Shown piece by piece: positions 26,882 to 35,516 of a stretch of 64,000 nucleotides of DNA. Location: positions 248,001-312,000 of the forward strand of contig NZ_FODR01000004.1 of NCBI RefSeq assembly GCF_900110415.1, written 5' to 3'. Source of the DNA: Mucilaginibacter sp. OK283. Its GTDB lineage: Bacteria; Bacteroidota; Bacteroidia; Sphingobacteriales; Sphingobacteriaceae. A model generated the notes under the pieces. The model was not told the DNA's origin, made no database searches, and saw only the letters and a list, made by a program, of their open reading frames with translations. The translations under genes were made by a program, and so were the position numbers. Each line of letters opens with the position of its first letter. Position 1 is the stretch's first letter.

Positions 26882-27454
26882 TTAAATAGATAATTACCGT
26901 TAAATTAATTGGCTTTTGATCGCCTTAATAATTAGATGGCTTTTTTACAAAGAAGTTTAACAACTCTTTTGCGGGGTTTAGTACGGGAAATTAATTCAAA
27001 CCCTTGGCATATAGGGCCTTCGTCGGGAAGGGCAGGATAAAAAAACAGTCGAACCCAAAGCAGCGGCAATGGGAGCAAATGTTGCTCTTGTTGCGGGCTT
27101 ATTTAAGCTTGGTTGATTCATTTTTGTTGAGGTATTACTGTGTTTTTAATTTGGGTGCAAATTAGGCCATAAATTTTTACTTATCCAAGAAAAAACTTAC
27201 ATTATAACATTTAAATGGAAATGAGATAACCCGCCCGTTATTATCCCGGTGAAAAGACGGTAAAATAAATTGCCGCCATTTAATTTTGGTGTGCCACGAA
27301 ATTGCCACGAAAACGGTACACAAACACTCAAAATTAAGTCAAAAAGACGGCAAAAAAGTTCAATTAGTTTCAATTTTTGTGCAACTAATTAACACGTTTA
27401 CGCAATTGGTGATAAATCGAAGATTTTGACGATAGCCCCCGGTGCCGTACGTCT
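26882..27454. other. Intergenic region with a possible gene remnant
   Basis: No complete gene is seen in 573 bp. At 27015-27116 a 33-codon open frame without a start codon reads like a protein end (VEPKAAAMGANVALVAGLF then KLG and a stop), so a decayed gene is possible. The rest is AT-rich with a direct repeat CCACGAAA near 27293-27310. Confidence 0.4.
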
Positions 27455-27724
27455 TTATTTTGCCTGGGCGATAAGCCCGATTGCGTCTTCGCGCGATTTA
27501 TTTTCAATTGCCATCACAAATTCTATCGGGCCGCCGCCTTTGCCACAGCCGAAACATTGAAACATATTTTTTTCTTCGTAAACCATTAATGATGTAGCCT
27601 GGTCTTTGTGGAAGGGGCACTTACCTTTAAGCGCTTTTCGGCTTACTTCGAGCAGGATGTATTTGGAGACGATTTCTACGAGGTTGGGTTGGACAGGGGT
27701 GGAGATAGATTCTGACATAGACAT
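27455..27724 (-). CDS. Stand-alone CHC2 zinc-finger protein (DnaG N-terminal type)
   Basis: The chosen start gives 89 residues. The protein is just the zinc-binding domain found at the N-terminus of DnaG primase: Cys and His in KCPFHKD, two Cys in FQCFGCGKGG, and the following GGPIEFVMAIEN. In primase this domain recognises the DNA template. Here the polymerase (TOPRIM) part is absent, so it is not a primase by itself. An upstream TTG (27775) would add 17 residues without family support; ATG at 27724 or 27718 is preferred. Its role is unknown; it may bind DNA or RNA. Confidence 0.75.
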   Translation of the reverse strand: MSMSESISTPVQPNLVEIVSKYILLEVSRKALKGKCPFHKDQATSLMVYEEKNMFQCFGCGKGGGPIEFVMAIENKSREDAIGLIAQAK

Positions 27725-27893
27725 ATAAGATGGGCGAAAATAAGAATTAATACGCGTGGTTAAAGCGGTGAACAAAAAAACGTTGCTTTACCTTGCACTA
27801 TCACAACAAATGGCCTTAACCTGAAAATACCACGATATAGGGTTTACCGCGGAGTGATGAGGTATGATTTAATTTTCCTATTGTTGTAAATCA

Positions 27894-27904
27894 TTAACCT
27901 GGTA
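27894..27904 (+). promoter_or_regulatory. Candidate GntR operator upstream of regulator 1
   Basis: TTAACCTGGTA ends 13 bp before the ATG of the first GntR gene. It is a one-to-two base variant of ATAACCAGGTA found at three other promoters of this locus. AACC and GGTT-like arms make it a short near-palindrome. Confidence 0.4.
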
Positions 27905-27917
27905 TCAGCTAAACCTA

Positions 27918-28925
27918 ATGGGAACAAAACAAATAAATAATTATAGGGTAAAGTCCCTGGTGCAACAAACGGCCAATTCCATTAAAAAAGATATAGATAA
28001 AGGCGTTTACCGAAAAAATGAACAACTGTTATCCATAAACATTTATAGCAAACAATATGGCGTATCAAGGGATACTATTGAAAAAGCCTATATCATTCTA
28101 AAACAGGAGGGATATATCCATTCAGTTTCGGGAAAAGGGTATTTTGTAATTGGTAAGCCCGATGTAAGGATGAAGGTTTTGTTGTTGTTCAACAAACTGA
28201 GCTCTTATAAAAAAAACGTGTATGATGCTATAGTGCAAACCCTGGGCGACAAAGGCAGGGTCGATCTTCATATTCACCACTACAATCCTGCTTTGCTTGA
28301 AGAGAGTATAGAAGCTAATTTGGGCAATTACCATTACTACCTGGTGATGCCGCACTTTTTTGACAATGCTAACGAGCTGGAATACTTAAATATTTTAAAA
28401 AGAATTCCGGCCGGCCAACTGATATTGGTAGATAAGTACCTCCCCCAATTAAACAATGTTTCTGCAGTATTCCAGGACTTCAGAAATGATATTTATGGTG
28501 CGTTAAATGAAGTTACCTATCATTTAGCAAAATATGAACGAGTAGCAGTTATTTTCCCTTTCAACCGCCACCATCCGCCTGAGATAAAAGATGGTATCGC
28601 CCAGTTTTGTGAAGAGAACCAAAAGAAATTTGAAGTTGTTTCGTCAGTTAAACTGGATGAGCTAAAAAAAGGCACTGTATATATTGTACTTGCCGAGGAT
28701 GATTTAGCCGACCTGATTAAGGCTGTCAGGATCACCGGCAACAAATTAAGGAAAGATATAGGCATTATATCATTCAACGAAACTGTATTTAAAGAACTGC
28801 TGGATATCACCGTAATATCTACCGACTTTGAAGAAATGGGCCGGAAAACTGCAGAGCTCATGCTCCAAAATAAAGCAGCTGTTATCAAAAATGAATTTAA
28901 GATCATTATCCGGAAATCATTATAA
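27918..28925 (+). CDS. GntR-type regulator with LacI-like sensor domain (1)
   Basis: The 335-residue protein has an N-terminal winged-helix GntR domain (about 10-75; YSKQYGVSRDTIEKAYIILKQEG is split here as recognition helix region) and a periplasmic-binding-like C-terminal domain (about 85-335) as in LacI repressors (DIGIISFNETVFKELL, ITVISTDFEEMGRKTAELML). Such chimeras control sugar-use genes in Bacteroidota and usually bind a sugar from the pathway. It stands at the edge of the pectin locus next to rhamnose mutarotase, so a rhamnose or rhamno-oligosaccharide effector is plausible. It is convergent with a paralogue, 19 bp apart. Confidence 0.88.
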   Translation: MGTKQINNYRVKSLVQQTANSIKKDIDKGVYRKNEQLLSINIYSKQYGVSRDTIEKAYIILKQEGYIHSVSGKGYFVIGKPDVRMKVLLLFNKLSSYKKNVYDAIVQTLGDKGRVDLHIHHYNPALLEESIEANLGNYHYYLVMPHFFDNANELEYLNILKRIPAGQLILVDKYLPQLNNVSAVFQDFRNDIYGALNEVTYHLAKYERVAVIFPFNRHHPPEIKDGIAQFCEENQKKFEVVSSVKLDELKKGTVYIVLAEDDLADLIKAVRITGNKLRKDIGIISFNETVFKELLDITVISTDFEEMGRKTAELMLQNKAAVIKNEFKIIIRKSL

Positions 28926-28944
28926 TACTTGTCGTGGTACAGGC

Positions 28945-29976
28945 TTATAATGATGATCTTAAGGTTAAATAAAATGGCACCTCATACCTGCCTGTATACC
29001 CGTTTTTTATAATGTCGGCAGTCATTTCTCCCATTTTTTCAAAATCTGTTGATATGGTGGTTAAGCCGTTTAGTATAATTTTTTTTAGCGGGGTTTCGTT
29101 ATACGATATCACACCAACATCTTTACCTATCTGCAATTTTGTCGATAGCATCCGTTCAATCAAAACAACCAGGTCATTCTCCATCAGGTTTATAAAAACC
29201 TCGCCTTCGTTTATAGGCTCTCCATGTATATCATGAACAACTTTATAGGTAAAGGCGTACTGGATACAGAAGGTAAAGAAACCTTTTAATATCTCACCCG
29301 GAAAATAGGTGTATTCGGGAAATATGATCTTTAACGTATGGTACTTGCTTAGCTGCGGCAACGCCTGCTCCAGGGCATGAAAAATATCTTTTTCAAAATT
29401 TTCGTATACCGCGGCGAAGTCGCCTTTTACACCTGGCACAAGTTTGTCGAGTATTATCAGCTTGTCTTTGGGTAAGGTATTGATGATATCATGTACATTT
29501 TCGCCACCATCCATAAAGTGCGGTAAAATTACGTAGTGCGTATAATCATTACTATTGTTTTGGATTAGCTTTTTAAAAAACTCAAAATCGTTATTGTATA
29601 TATAAAAGTCGATAGCGGCCTCATGACCAAGACCATCAACAATGGCATCATATACCAGCTTTTTATGGGTGCTTAACTTATTGAATATTAAAAACACTTT
29701 GTATTGCTGGCCGGCCTCGGTGTTTTTTATATAATATCCCTTACCCGGTACGGAGCCAAGCAAGCCAATTGATTTTAAATGTTTATAGGCTTTTTCGGCA
29801 GTATCCCGCGATATTTCAAAATTGAGGTTCAGCTCGTTAATGGAGGGTAGTGTTTCATTAATAACCAGTTTGCCTTCGCGTACACTTTTAATAATGCAAT
29901 TGGCTAATTGTATGTATTTGGGTGTGGATGAATAATAGTCAATAAATATGTATTCCAGTAAACGCGAAGACTTCAT
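28945..29976 (-). CDS. GntR-type regulator with LacI-like sensor domain (2)
   Basis: The 343-residue protein is a paralogue of the convergent regulator at 27918-28925: same layout, with shared stretches such as LIFNKLSTHKKLVYDAI against LLFNKLSSYKKNVYDAI, and ISTDFEKMG against ISTDFEEMG. The GntR domain (about 15-85) has FEISRDTAEKAYKHLKS; the ligand-binding part follows. The two copies have clearly diverged in the sensor, so they may read different sugars. A candidate operator lies 19 bp upstream of its start, which suggests self-regulation or cross-regulation. Confidence 0.88.
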   Translation of the reverse strand: MKSSRLLEYIFIDYYSSTPKYIQLANCIIKSVREGKLVINETLPSINELNLNFEISRDTAEKAYKHLKSIGLLGSVPGKGYYIKNTEAGQQYKVFLIFNKLSTHKKLVYDAIVDGLGHEAAIDFYIYNNDFEFFKKLIQNNSNDYTHYVILPHFMDGGENVHDIINTLPKDKLIILDKLVPGVKGDFAAVYENFEKDIFHALEQALPQLSKYHTLKIIFPEYTYFPGEILKGFFTFCIQYAFTYKVVHDIHGEPINEGEVFINLMENDLVVLIERMLSTKLQIGKDVGVISYNETPLKKIILNGLTTISTDFEKMGEMTADIIKNGYTGRYEVPFYLTLRSSL

Positions 29977-29995
29977 ATCTCATTATTAAATCCTG

Positions 29996-30006
29996 TACCT
30001 GGTTAT
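29996..30006 (-). promoter_or_regulatory. Candidate GntR operator upstream of regulator 2
   Basis: The minus strand reads ATAACCAGGTA, followed by CAGG, 19 bp upstream of the second GntR start. The same 11 bases occur at 32892-32902 and 48990-49000, each just upstream of a start codon of the pectin locus. Confidence 0.45.
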
Positions 30007-30059
30007 AAATTTAAAAGCGGCTTTACCGGGTCAAAGTTAAAATATTCTGTCAAGATAAT

Positions 30060-30075
30060 CAGGATGCCACAGGAT
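30060..30075 (+). promoter_or_regulatory. CAGGAT direct repeat upstream of the mutarotase gene
   Basis: CAGGAT occurs at 30060-30065 and 30070-30075, one helical turn (10 bp) apart. Similar CAGGAC pairs at the same spacing lie at 32811-32826 and 58306-58321. It is about 125 bp upstream of the mutarotase start. Confidence 0.35.
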
Positions 30076-30199
30076 TGCTCACTGAGAAAAGAAATGTTAT
30101 TTTGGCAAAACATACAGAGTCGTTTAAATATATATGCGATTTTTGGACGAATCAAATATCAGTAACCATTTGCCGTATTTAACCTTTTAATATTTACCT

Positions 30200-30514
30200 A
30201 TGGATCGCGTAGCATTTAAAATGAAGCTTTTTCCGGGCTTTGAACAGGAGTACAAAAAACGGCATGATGCAATATGGCCCGAGTTATCGGCGCTGTTAAA
30301 AGATACGGGAATAAGCGATTATGTTATCTTCCTGGATGAGGAAACCAACAGCCTGATTGGCGTTTTAAAAGTAGCCGACAAGAAATTACTGGATAATTTA
30401 CCAGCAGAAGCCGTTATGCAAAAATGGTGGGCTTATATGGGCGATATTATGGAAAGCAATCCCGATAATTCACCGGTAAGTACCCCCCTAAAAGAGGTTT
30501 TTTATTTGCCATAA
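30200..30514 (+). CDS. rhaM: L-rhamnose mutarotase
   Basis: RhaM interconverts the alpha and beta anomers of L-rhamnose, feeding released sugar to the isomerase. The 104-residue length and motifs fit the family: VAFKMKLFPGFEQEYKKRHD with the active-site His in KRHDAIWPEL, and QKWWAYMGDIME. No rhamnose isomerase, kinase or aldolase gene is in the window, so catabolism is completed elsewhere. Placement between two rhamnose-type regulators and a rhamnosidase operon supports the substrate. Confidence 0.93.
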   Translation: MDRVAFKMKLFPGFEQEYKKRHDAIWPELSALLKDTGISDYVIFLDEETNSLIGVLKVADKKLLDNLPAEAVMQKWWAYMGDIMESNPDNSPVSTPLKEVFYLP

Positions 30515-30616
30515 TTATTTTAATAAAGGACCATAGGGCTGGTGATTGTACCATTAAGGCTGTAAACTGCTCTGTGAAAGGGTAGCTTTTTTAACCAGCT
30601 TGTTGCCCGGGCCATT

Positions 30617-31192
30617 CTATAATTTTGATTTTAACCTGCTTAATCCTTCTTGTGTAATATTCAAATAGTTAGCCACCAGCCTGTTGGGTAACCGTTTTAT
30701 TATTTCGGGGTTTTCTTTGAGCAATAATAAATAGCGTTCGGTAGCATCGTTAGTAATAAAACTCATTAACCTGTTGGTGTTAATTACATAAGCGTATTCC
30801 AGCTGATGGCGATAAAATTTTTCCCATATAGGCAAAGTTTCTACCAGGTGGTAAAAATCCTTTCTATCCATATATAACAGTTCGGAGTCCATTACTGCTT
30901 CAATGTATTCCTTTGATCTATTTTGGGTGATAAAAGACACCATTGACGATGATGCATCATTTTCAAATATGATTCTCCGGGTAACTTCTGTGCCAACGTC
31001 TTTAATAAAATAGATTCGCAGACAGCCTTTCACAACAAAATACATCCTGTTTGACAAGTCTCCTTCATGCAATAAAATTTCTTTCTTTTTAACCGTACGG
31101 GGCTTAAAATGCGAAAGAATAAATTGCAAATCTTCATCACTAATTTTAACTTTTTTCTGGATGTACCTGGCTAAGGTTTCTTTCATAAACAT
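30617..31192 (-). CDS. Crp/Fnr-family regulator, short form
   Basis: The 191-residue protein has a cyclic-nucleotide-binding-like domain (about 15-130; KKEILLHEGDLSNRMYFVVKG, then RRIIFENDASSSM) and a short C-terminal helix-turn-helix (RLVANYLNITQEGLSRLK). Many Bacteroidota relatives lack the residues for cAMP binding, and the effector here is unknown. It follows the MFS gene after 26 bp on the same strand, so it probably forms a two-gene unit and may control that transporter. Confidence 0.87.
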   Translation of the reverse strand: MFMKETLARYIQKKVKISDEDLQFILSHFKPRTVKKKEILLHEGDLSNRMYFVVKGCLRIYFIKDVGTEVTRRIIFENDASSSMVSFITQNRSKEYIEAVMDSELLYMDRKDFYHLVETLPIWEKFYRHQLEYAYVINTNRLMSFITNDATERYLLLLKENPEIIKRLPNRLVANYLNITQEGLSRLKSKL

Positions 31193-31218
31193 TCAATCGA
31201 ATTTATTACTTATTAAAA

Positions 31219-32664
31219 TTATGCATTTTGTTTCAAGAACTTCGGATAGATCAATAATGCCGCAAACGATGCTATAAATGCGTTTATCAAAAACACTACA
31301 TGAAAGCCATAGGTTATTGCCTGCGGCGAGCTGCCAATTTTTGAAGTGCCGGACACTCCCGACAAAACCGCGAAGATAACGCCCATTACTGTTGTTCCGG
31401 TTATTTGCCCTAAAATCCGCGACAGCGATAAAAAGCCACTTAGTAGCCCGCGTTGGTCTGCTGGTGCTATTTCCATTACAACTGTGTTGTTAGGGGTTTT
31501 AAAAAAATTCAATCCCAGCGCAATAATTCCTATCCGCCAAAGATAACCTACAATATTATCGGCCGGGGTAATTGTGCTCATGCAAAAGCATCCAATGGCT
31601 ATGGTAATTACTGCGCAAAACATCACATTTTTTGCACCATACCCGTCGGCAATTTTGCCTGCGTAAATACTAAGTGCAACAGTTAATAAAGGGCCGAATG
31701 ACATAATTAGCCCAACCTGTACCAGGCTGTAATTAGCTGCTTTTAAAAGGTAAAACGGTGGCAATATTACTGTTGTAATAATTACGGTATAAACAAGCAC
31801 TGTAGTAAACAGGTTTTTGCTAATAAGCCTGTTTTTAAAAATGGCGACGTTTATTAAAGGATGCGCTATTCTTTTCTCAAACCGAATAAATACAACTAAA
31901 CCAATAATAGTAACTGCCAATAACGTTAAAACAATAGGATTGCCAAAATAGCTTTTTTCAATCATGGTCATGCCAAAACAGTAGGATGATAAGGTTGCTG
32001 CCAATAAAATTATTCCAACCTTATCAATAGGCATACGTTTTTTAATAGTAGGGCTGTTTATGTATTTATAGCCCAATCCATAAGCCACAATTCCAAAAGG
32101 TATGTTTACCAAAAACATAGATTGCCACCCGAAAGTTGAAAGCAATATGCCGCCAATTGTTGGTCCGCCTGCAATGCCCAGGGCTGTTATGGTTGATAAA
32201 ACCCCCATTGTTTTGCCCAACATTTTTTTAGGTGTGAGTTCCGTTGCTATGGCCATACTCAAAGCCAATATTAAGGCGGCCCCCAAACCTTGTAACCCTC
32301 GGAATAAGATAAATAATGCTGCACTATTAGATATACCGCAGAGCAAAGATGCTACGGTAAATATAACAATACCCGCCAGGTATAATTTCTTTTTACCTAT
32401 AATGTCGCCAAGCCGTCCTGCGGCCGTAATTAAAGCGGTAAGTACAAGCAGGTAAGCCAGCACAAACCATTGTGCCGAAGCGAAAGTGGTTTTTAAGCTT
32501 TTAATCATTGTTGGCAATCCTACGCTCACAATACTTGTGTCGAGGTTCATCATAAACAGGCTTATAGAAATACCGGCAATAGCAATTTTTAGTTCGGAAA
32601 AATTGCCGGTATAATTTTCTGCAACGTCAGTTCCGGGTAAATACGCTAATGTTTCTGTTTTCAT
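31219..32664 (-). CDS. MFS transporter, 14-helix drug/proton antiporter type (DHA2)
   Basis: The 481 residues form about 14 hydrophobic segments. Family marks include LDTSIVSVGLPTM in the first helix, LAYLLVLTALITAAGRLGD in the loop 2-3 region with GRLGDIIGKK, and the helix-5 antiporter motif GIAGGPTIGGILLS. DHA2 proteins export toxic compounds with proton exchange. It sits between the mutarotase and the esterase operon, but nothing in the sequence links it to pectin use. Its start codon is covered by a 21-bp repeat that recurs before the divergent esterase gene. Confidence 0.88.
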   Translation of the reverse strand: MKTETLAYLPGTDVAENYTGNFSELKIAIAGISISLFMMNLDTSIVSVGLPTMIKSLKTTFASAQWFVLAYLLVLTALITAAGRLGDIIGKKKLYLAGIVIFTVASLLCGISNSAALFILFRGLQGLGAALILALSMAIATELTPKKMLGKTMGVLSTITALGIAGGPTIGGILLSTFGWQSMFLVNIPFGIVAYGLGYKYINSPTIKKRMPIDKVGIILLAATLSSYCFGMTMIEKSYFGNPIVLTLLAVTIIGLVVFIRFEKRIAHPLINVAIFKNRLISKNLFTTVLVYTVIITTVILPPFYLLKAANYSLVQVGLIMSFGPLLTVALSIYAGKIADGYGAKNVMFCAVITIAIGCFCMSTITPADNIVGYLWRIGIIALGLNFFKTPNNTVVMEIAPADQRGLLSGFLSLSRILGQITGTTVMGVIFAVLSGVSGTSKIGSSPQAITYGFHVVFLINAFIASFAALLIYPKFLKQNA

Positions 32665-32682
32665 GCCCCAAAATTGGGCAAC
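32662..32682. repeat. 21-bp near-palindromic repeat, copy 1 (MFS start)
   Basis: The sequence CATGCCCCAAAATTGGGCAA, plus a final C, includes CCCAA-AA-TTGGG. The first three bases are the MFS start codon on the minus strand. A copy with two changes lies at 32868-32888. The pair brackets the divergent promoter region. Confidence 0.55.
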
Positions 32683-32790
32683 AGAAAATAAATAAGCATT
32701 GATGTGTGTTAAAAAATGAAAGGGTTATCCAATCGGTACATAAAGCATTTGAATCATTCTTAATGAGTTTGAACAGGCAATGAATTTGTT

Positions 32791-32858
32791 ACACAAACAG
32801 TATCTTCATTCAGGACAGTGCAGGACGCTGTTTGTGTATCCATGGTATAACTTTATCT
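32791..32858 (+). promoter_or_regulatory. Regulatory region with CAGGAC pair, inverted repeat and shared 13-mer
   Basis: CAGGAC occurs at 32811-32816 and 32821-32826, 10 bp apart. It lies in the loop of a perfect 10-bp inverted repeat, ACACAAACAG (32791-32800) and CTGTTTGTGT (32828-32837). Next comes TATAACTTTATCT (32846-32858); its TAACTTTA matches seven of eight bases of the Bacteroidota -7 box if the last G is relaxed. The same 13 bases occur upstream of the ECF sigma gene. Confidence 0.45.
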
Positions 32859-32867
32859 ATTATAAAC

Positions 32868-32888
32868 CATGCCCCAATTTTGGGCAAC
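32868..32888. repeat. 21-bp near-palindromic repeat, copy 2
   Basis: Differs from copy 1 at 32662-32682 in two central bases (CCCAA-TT-TTGGG). It lies 28 bp before the start of the first esterase gene, next to the ATAACCAGGTA site at 32892-32902. Confidence 0.55.
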
Positions 32889-32891
32889 CAG

Positions 32892-32902
32892 ATAACCAGG
32901 TA
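32892..32902 (+). promoter_or_regulatory. Candidate GntR operator upstream of the enzyme operon
   Basis: ATAACCAGGTA ends 14 bp before the first gene of the plus-strand enzyme operon. It is identical to the sites upstream of regulator 2 and of the FAD-dependent oxidoreductase gene. Confidence 0.45.
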
Positions 32903-32916
32903 AATTAACATTCGTC

Positions 32917-34263
32917 ATGATCAAGTCGACTCGCAAGATCTTATTGCCCTGCTTTTGTTTTTTGCTGTGGTTTACCTTACCTGCAACACTTTTGGCACAG
33001 GCAGCTAAAACCAGTTTTAAATTTGATTTTGGCAGCGGCAAGGCAGCCGATGGCTATCAAAAGATAGGCCCGGATGTTCAATTTGATGACAATAAAGGTT
33101 ATGGGTTTGATTTTGACTCAAAAGTAACAGCAGTGGTCCGCAATCCCCGGAAATTGCTTACAGGTGATTACGTAACCAGCGATAAGCCCTTTTATTTTTC
33201 GGTAAATGTACCCGAAGGCAATTATAAAGTAACACTGCTATTGGGCGACATTAAGGGTAACAGCAATACAACCGTACGTGCAGAATCGCGCAGGCTGATG
33301 CTGGAGAAAGTTAAAACCAGTAAAGGCAACATAAAACGGGTAAGCTTCATAGTAAATATACGTAAACCGGATATCGGCACAGGCGGTAAAGTATCCCTTA
33401 AACCCCGCGAATTTGGAAAATATGACTGGGATGATAAACTCAGCCTTGAATTTAATGATACCCTGCCATGTATTGATGCGCTTGAAATAGAAAAGGTGGA
33501 TGACCAGGTAACTGTTTACCTGGCTGGAAACTCCACCGTGGTTGACCAGGATGATGAGCCCTGGTGCTCTTGGGGGCAAATGATCACCAGGTTTTTTAAA
33601 CCTGGGGTAGCCATTGCCGATCATGCCGAATCGGGACTTACCCTGGGCAGCTTTTTAAACAGCCACCGTTTGGATAAAATATTGAGTATCATTAAGCCCG
33701 GGGATTATCTTTTTATCGAGTTTGGGCATAATGATCAGAAAGAAAAAGGTCCCGAAGATGGCGCCTATAAATCATATACAGATCGCCTTAAGCTGTTCAT
33801 TAGTAAAATACGGGATAAAAATGCCATCCCGGTTATTGTAACTTCTACCAGTCGCCGCGCTTTTAATGATAGCAGTAAAGTTGTGAATACGCTGGGCGAT
33901 TATCCGGATGCTGCAAGGAAAGTTGCCAAAGCGCAAAATGTACCGCTGATAGATCTTAATGTCATGACGGCTAAACTTTATGAGGCGTTGGGCAATGAAG
34001 GTTCTAAAAAGGCTTTTGTGTGGTATCCGGCCAACTCGTTCCCCAACCAGCCTAAAGACCTGGCAGATAATACCCACTTTAACAGCTATGGAGCTTATGA
34101 AATTGCCAAATGTGTTATCGAGGGGATCAAGGGCAATCACCTGGGTATTGAGAAGTATATTATTGACGCACCGCCTTATGATCCATCGCATCCTGACCCT
34201 GCCGATACTTTCAACCTGCCAGCCAGCCCCCAAAACAGCACCATAAAACCCGACGGAAACTAA
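32917..34263 (+). CDS. CE12-like rhamnogalacturonan acetylesterase with N-terminal beta domain
   Basis: The 448-residue secreted protein (signal about 1-27, ending LLAQ) has an N-terminal beta-sandwich-type domain (about 30-185, FKFDFGSG) and a SGNH-hydrolase domain. SGNH blocks are AGNSTVVDQ (nucleophile Ser; Asn replaces the usual Asp in GDS), FGHNDQKE and DNTHFNS (catalytic Asp and His). CE12 esterases remove acetyl groups from galacturonate in rhamnogalacturonan I so that lyases and hydrolases can act. It is the first gene of a run of nine plus-strand genes. The C-terminal tail is Pro/Ser-rich. Confidence 0.85.
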   Translation: MIKSTRKILLPCFCFLLWFTLPATLLAQAAKTSFKFDFGSGKAADGYQKIGPDVQFDDNKGYGFDFDSKVTAVVRNPRKLLTGDYVTSDKPFYFSVNVPEGNYKVTLLLGDIKGNSNTTVRAESRRLMLEKVKTSKGNIKRVSFIVNIRKPDIGTGGKVSLKPREFGKYDWDDKLSLEFNDTLPCIDALEIEKVDDQVTVYLAGNSTVVDQDDEPWCSWGQMITRFFKPGVAIADHAESGLTLGSFLNSHRLDKILSIIKPGDYLFIEFGHNDQKEKGPEDGAYKSYTDRLKLFISKIRDKNAIPVIVTSTSRRAFNDSSKVVNTLGDYPDAARKVAKAQNVPLIDLNVMTAKLYEALGNEGSKKAFVWYPANSFPNQPKDLADNTHFNSYGAYEIAKCVIEGIKGNHLGIEKYIIDAPPYDPSHPDPADTFNLPASPQNSTIKPDGN

Positions 34264-34277
34264 TTAAAATCTTAATA

Positions 34278-35507
34278 ATGATGATAAGCAAAAAACTGGC
34301 TTTGATGACTTTTGCCCTTTTACAGGTAAGCTTTTTTACCCTAAAAGCCCAGGATTTAATAGAAACAGGGGGCGTAAAACCCATGCCGGCCCAATGGATT
34401 GATAAAGAAACCGGGCATAAGGTTGTTCGGCTGGTAAACCGCGAAAATGATAACGGGAGTTTTTATTTTAACAATAATCCCTTTGTTCTCCAGGAAAAGA
34501 ACGAAGGTGATTTGATGGTGTTTTACGGCAAAACGGATAAGGGTCAGCAACTGTTTACCGTCAACCTGAAAACGTTAAAGACCGACCAGTTAACCAGCCG
34601 CGAAAAGGTATCGGGCGAGATGGTTTGCGCTAAAACCCGTGAGGCATTTTACCAAAGCGGCGACAGTATATTTGCCGTAAATGTAAATACTCATAAAACC
34701 GGGTTTATTTATGCTTTTGCCCCAGACTTTAAAGGCAGGGTAGGAACCGTAAATGCCGATGGAACTTTTATGGCCTGTGTTCAAGCCACCGGTGAGCAGG
34801 AGCGTGAGATACTGGCCAAATATCCCGAAAAACATGATTTTTTTAACCGGATTTATGATGCGCATATCCAGCGTACGCTATATGTGCTTGATGTTAAGCA
34901 CAAATTATTAAAACAAATACACCAGGAGAACGAATGGACTAATCACCTGCTTTTCTCGCCCACAGATCCCGATAATTTGTCGTACTGTCATGAAGGGCCA
35001 TGGGAGAAGGTAGACAGGATTTGGAACATCAATATAAAAACCGGCGAAAATAAACTATTGCATAAGCGTACCATGGTAAATGAAATTGCAGGGCATGAGT
35101 TTTTTTCGCCGCTTGGTAATACCGAGTGGTTTGATCTGCAAAAACCTAAAGGGCAAACATTTTTCCTGGCGGGCATCAACATGAATACGGGTAAGGAAGA
35201 CCGCGTTTACCAGATGGACCGTAACGAATGGTCAATCCATTTCAACGTTACCAGGGATGAGCAAACATTTGCAGGTGATGGCGGTAATGCCGGGCAGGTA
35301 GCCAAAGCGCCCGATGGCATGTGGATTTACCTTTTTAAACCCAATGGAGATCGTTTTAAATCGGAGAAACTGGTTAATATGAAAAATCACAACTATCACC
35401 TGGAACCTAATGTGCATTTTTCGCCCGATGAAAAATGGGTTATCTTCCGGGCCAATTTTGAAGGTCATGAGGGCGTTTATGCGGTTGAAATTGCCAAACA
35501 CAAATAA
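34278..35507 (+). CDS. PL22-like oligogalacturonate lyase, secreted
   Basis: The 409-residue protein has a signal peptide (about 1-24, ending LKAQ) and then seven-bladed propeller-type sequence with WD-like repeats (QLFTVNLKTLKTDQLT). Metal-site His candidates are in SYCHEGPW, AGHEFFSPLG and NYHLEPNVHFSPD, matching PL22. The enzyme cuts short galacturonate-containing oligosaccharides by beta-elimination, giving unsaturated ends. Known PL22 enzymes act on oligogalacturonate; activity on rhamnogalacturonan fragments is possible. It follows the esterase after 14 bp. Confidence 0.83.
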   Translation: MMISKKLALMTFALLQVSFFTLKAQDLIETGGVKPMPAQWIDKETGHKVVRLVNRENDNGSFYFNNNPFVLQEKNEGDLMVFYGKTDKGQQLFTVNLKTLKTDQLTSREKVSGEMVCAKTREAFYQSGDSIFAVNVNTHKTGFIYAFAPDFKGRVGTVNADGTFMACVQATGEQEREILAKYPEKHDFFNRIYDAHIQRTLYVLDVKHKLLKQIHQENEWTNHLLFSPTDPDNLSYCHEGPWEKVDRIWNINIKTGENKLLHKRTMVNEIAGHEFFSPLGNTEWFDLQKPKGQTFFLAGINMNTGKEDRVYQMDRNEWSIHFNVTRDEQTFAGDGGNAGQVAKAPDGMWIYLFKPNGDRFKSEKLVNMKNHNYHLEPNVHFSPDEKWVIFRANFEGHEGVYAVEIAKHK

Positions 35508-35516
35508 AAAATCTAC

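Noticed and set aside
27230..27420. Possible integrase remnant or attachment site with CCACGAAA direct repeats
   Set aside because: No tRNA, recombinase motif or second att-like copy is visible; the repeat is only 8 bp.
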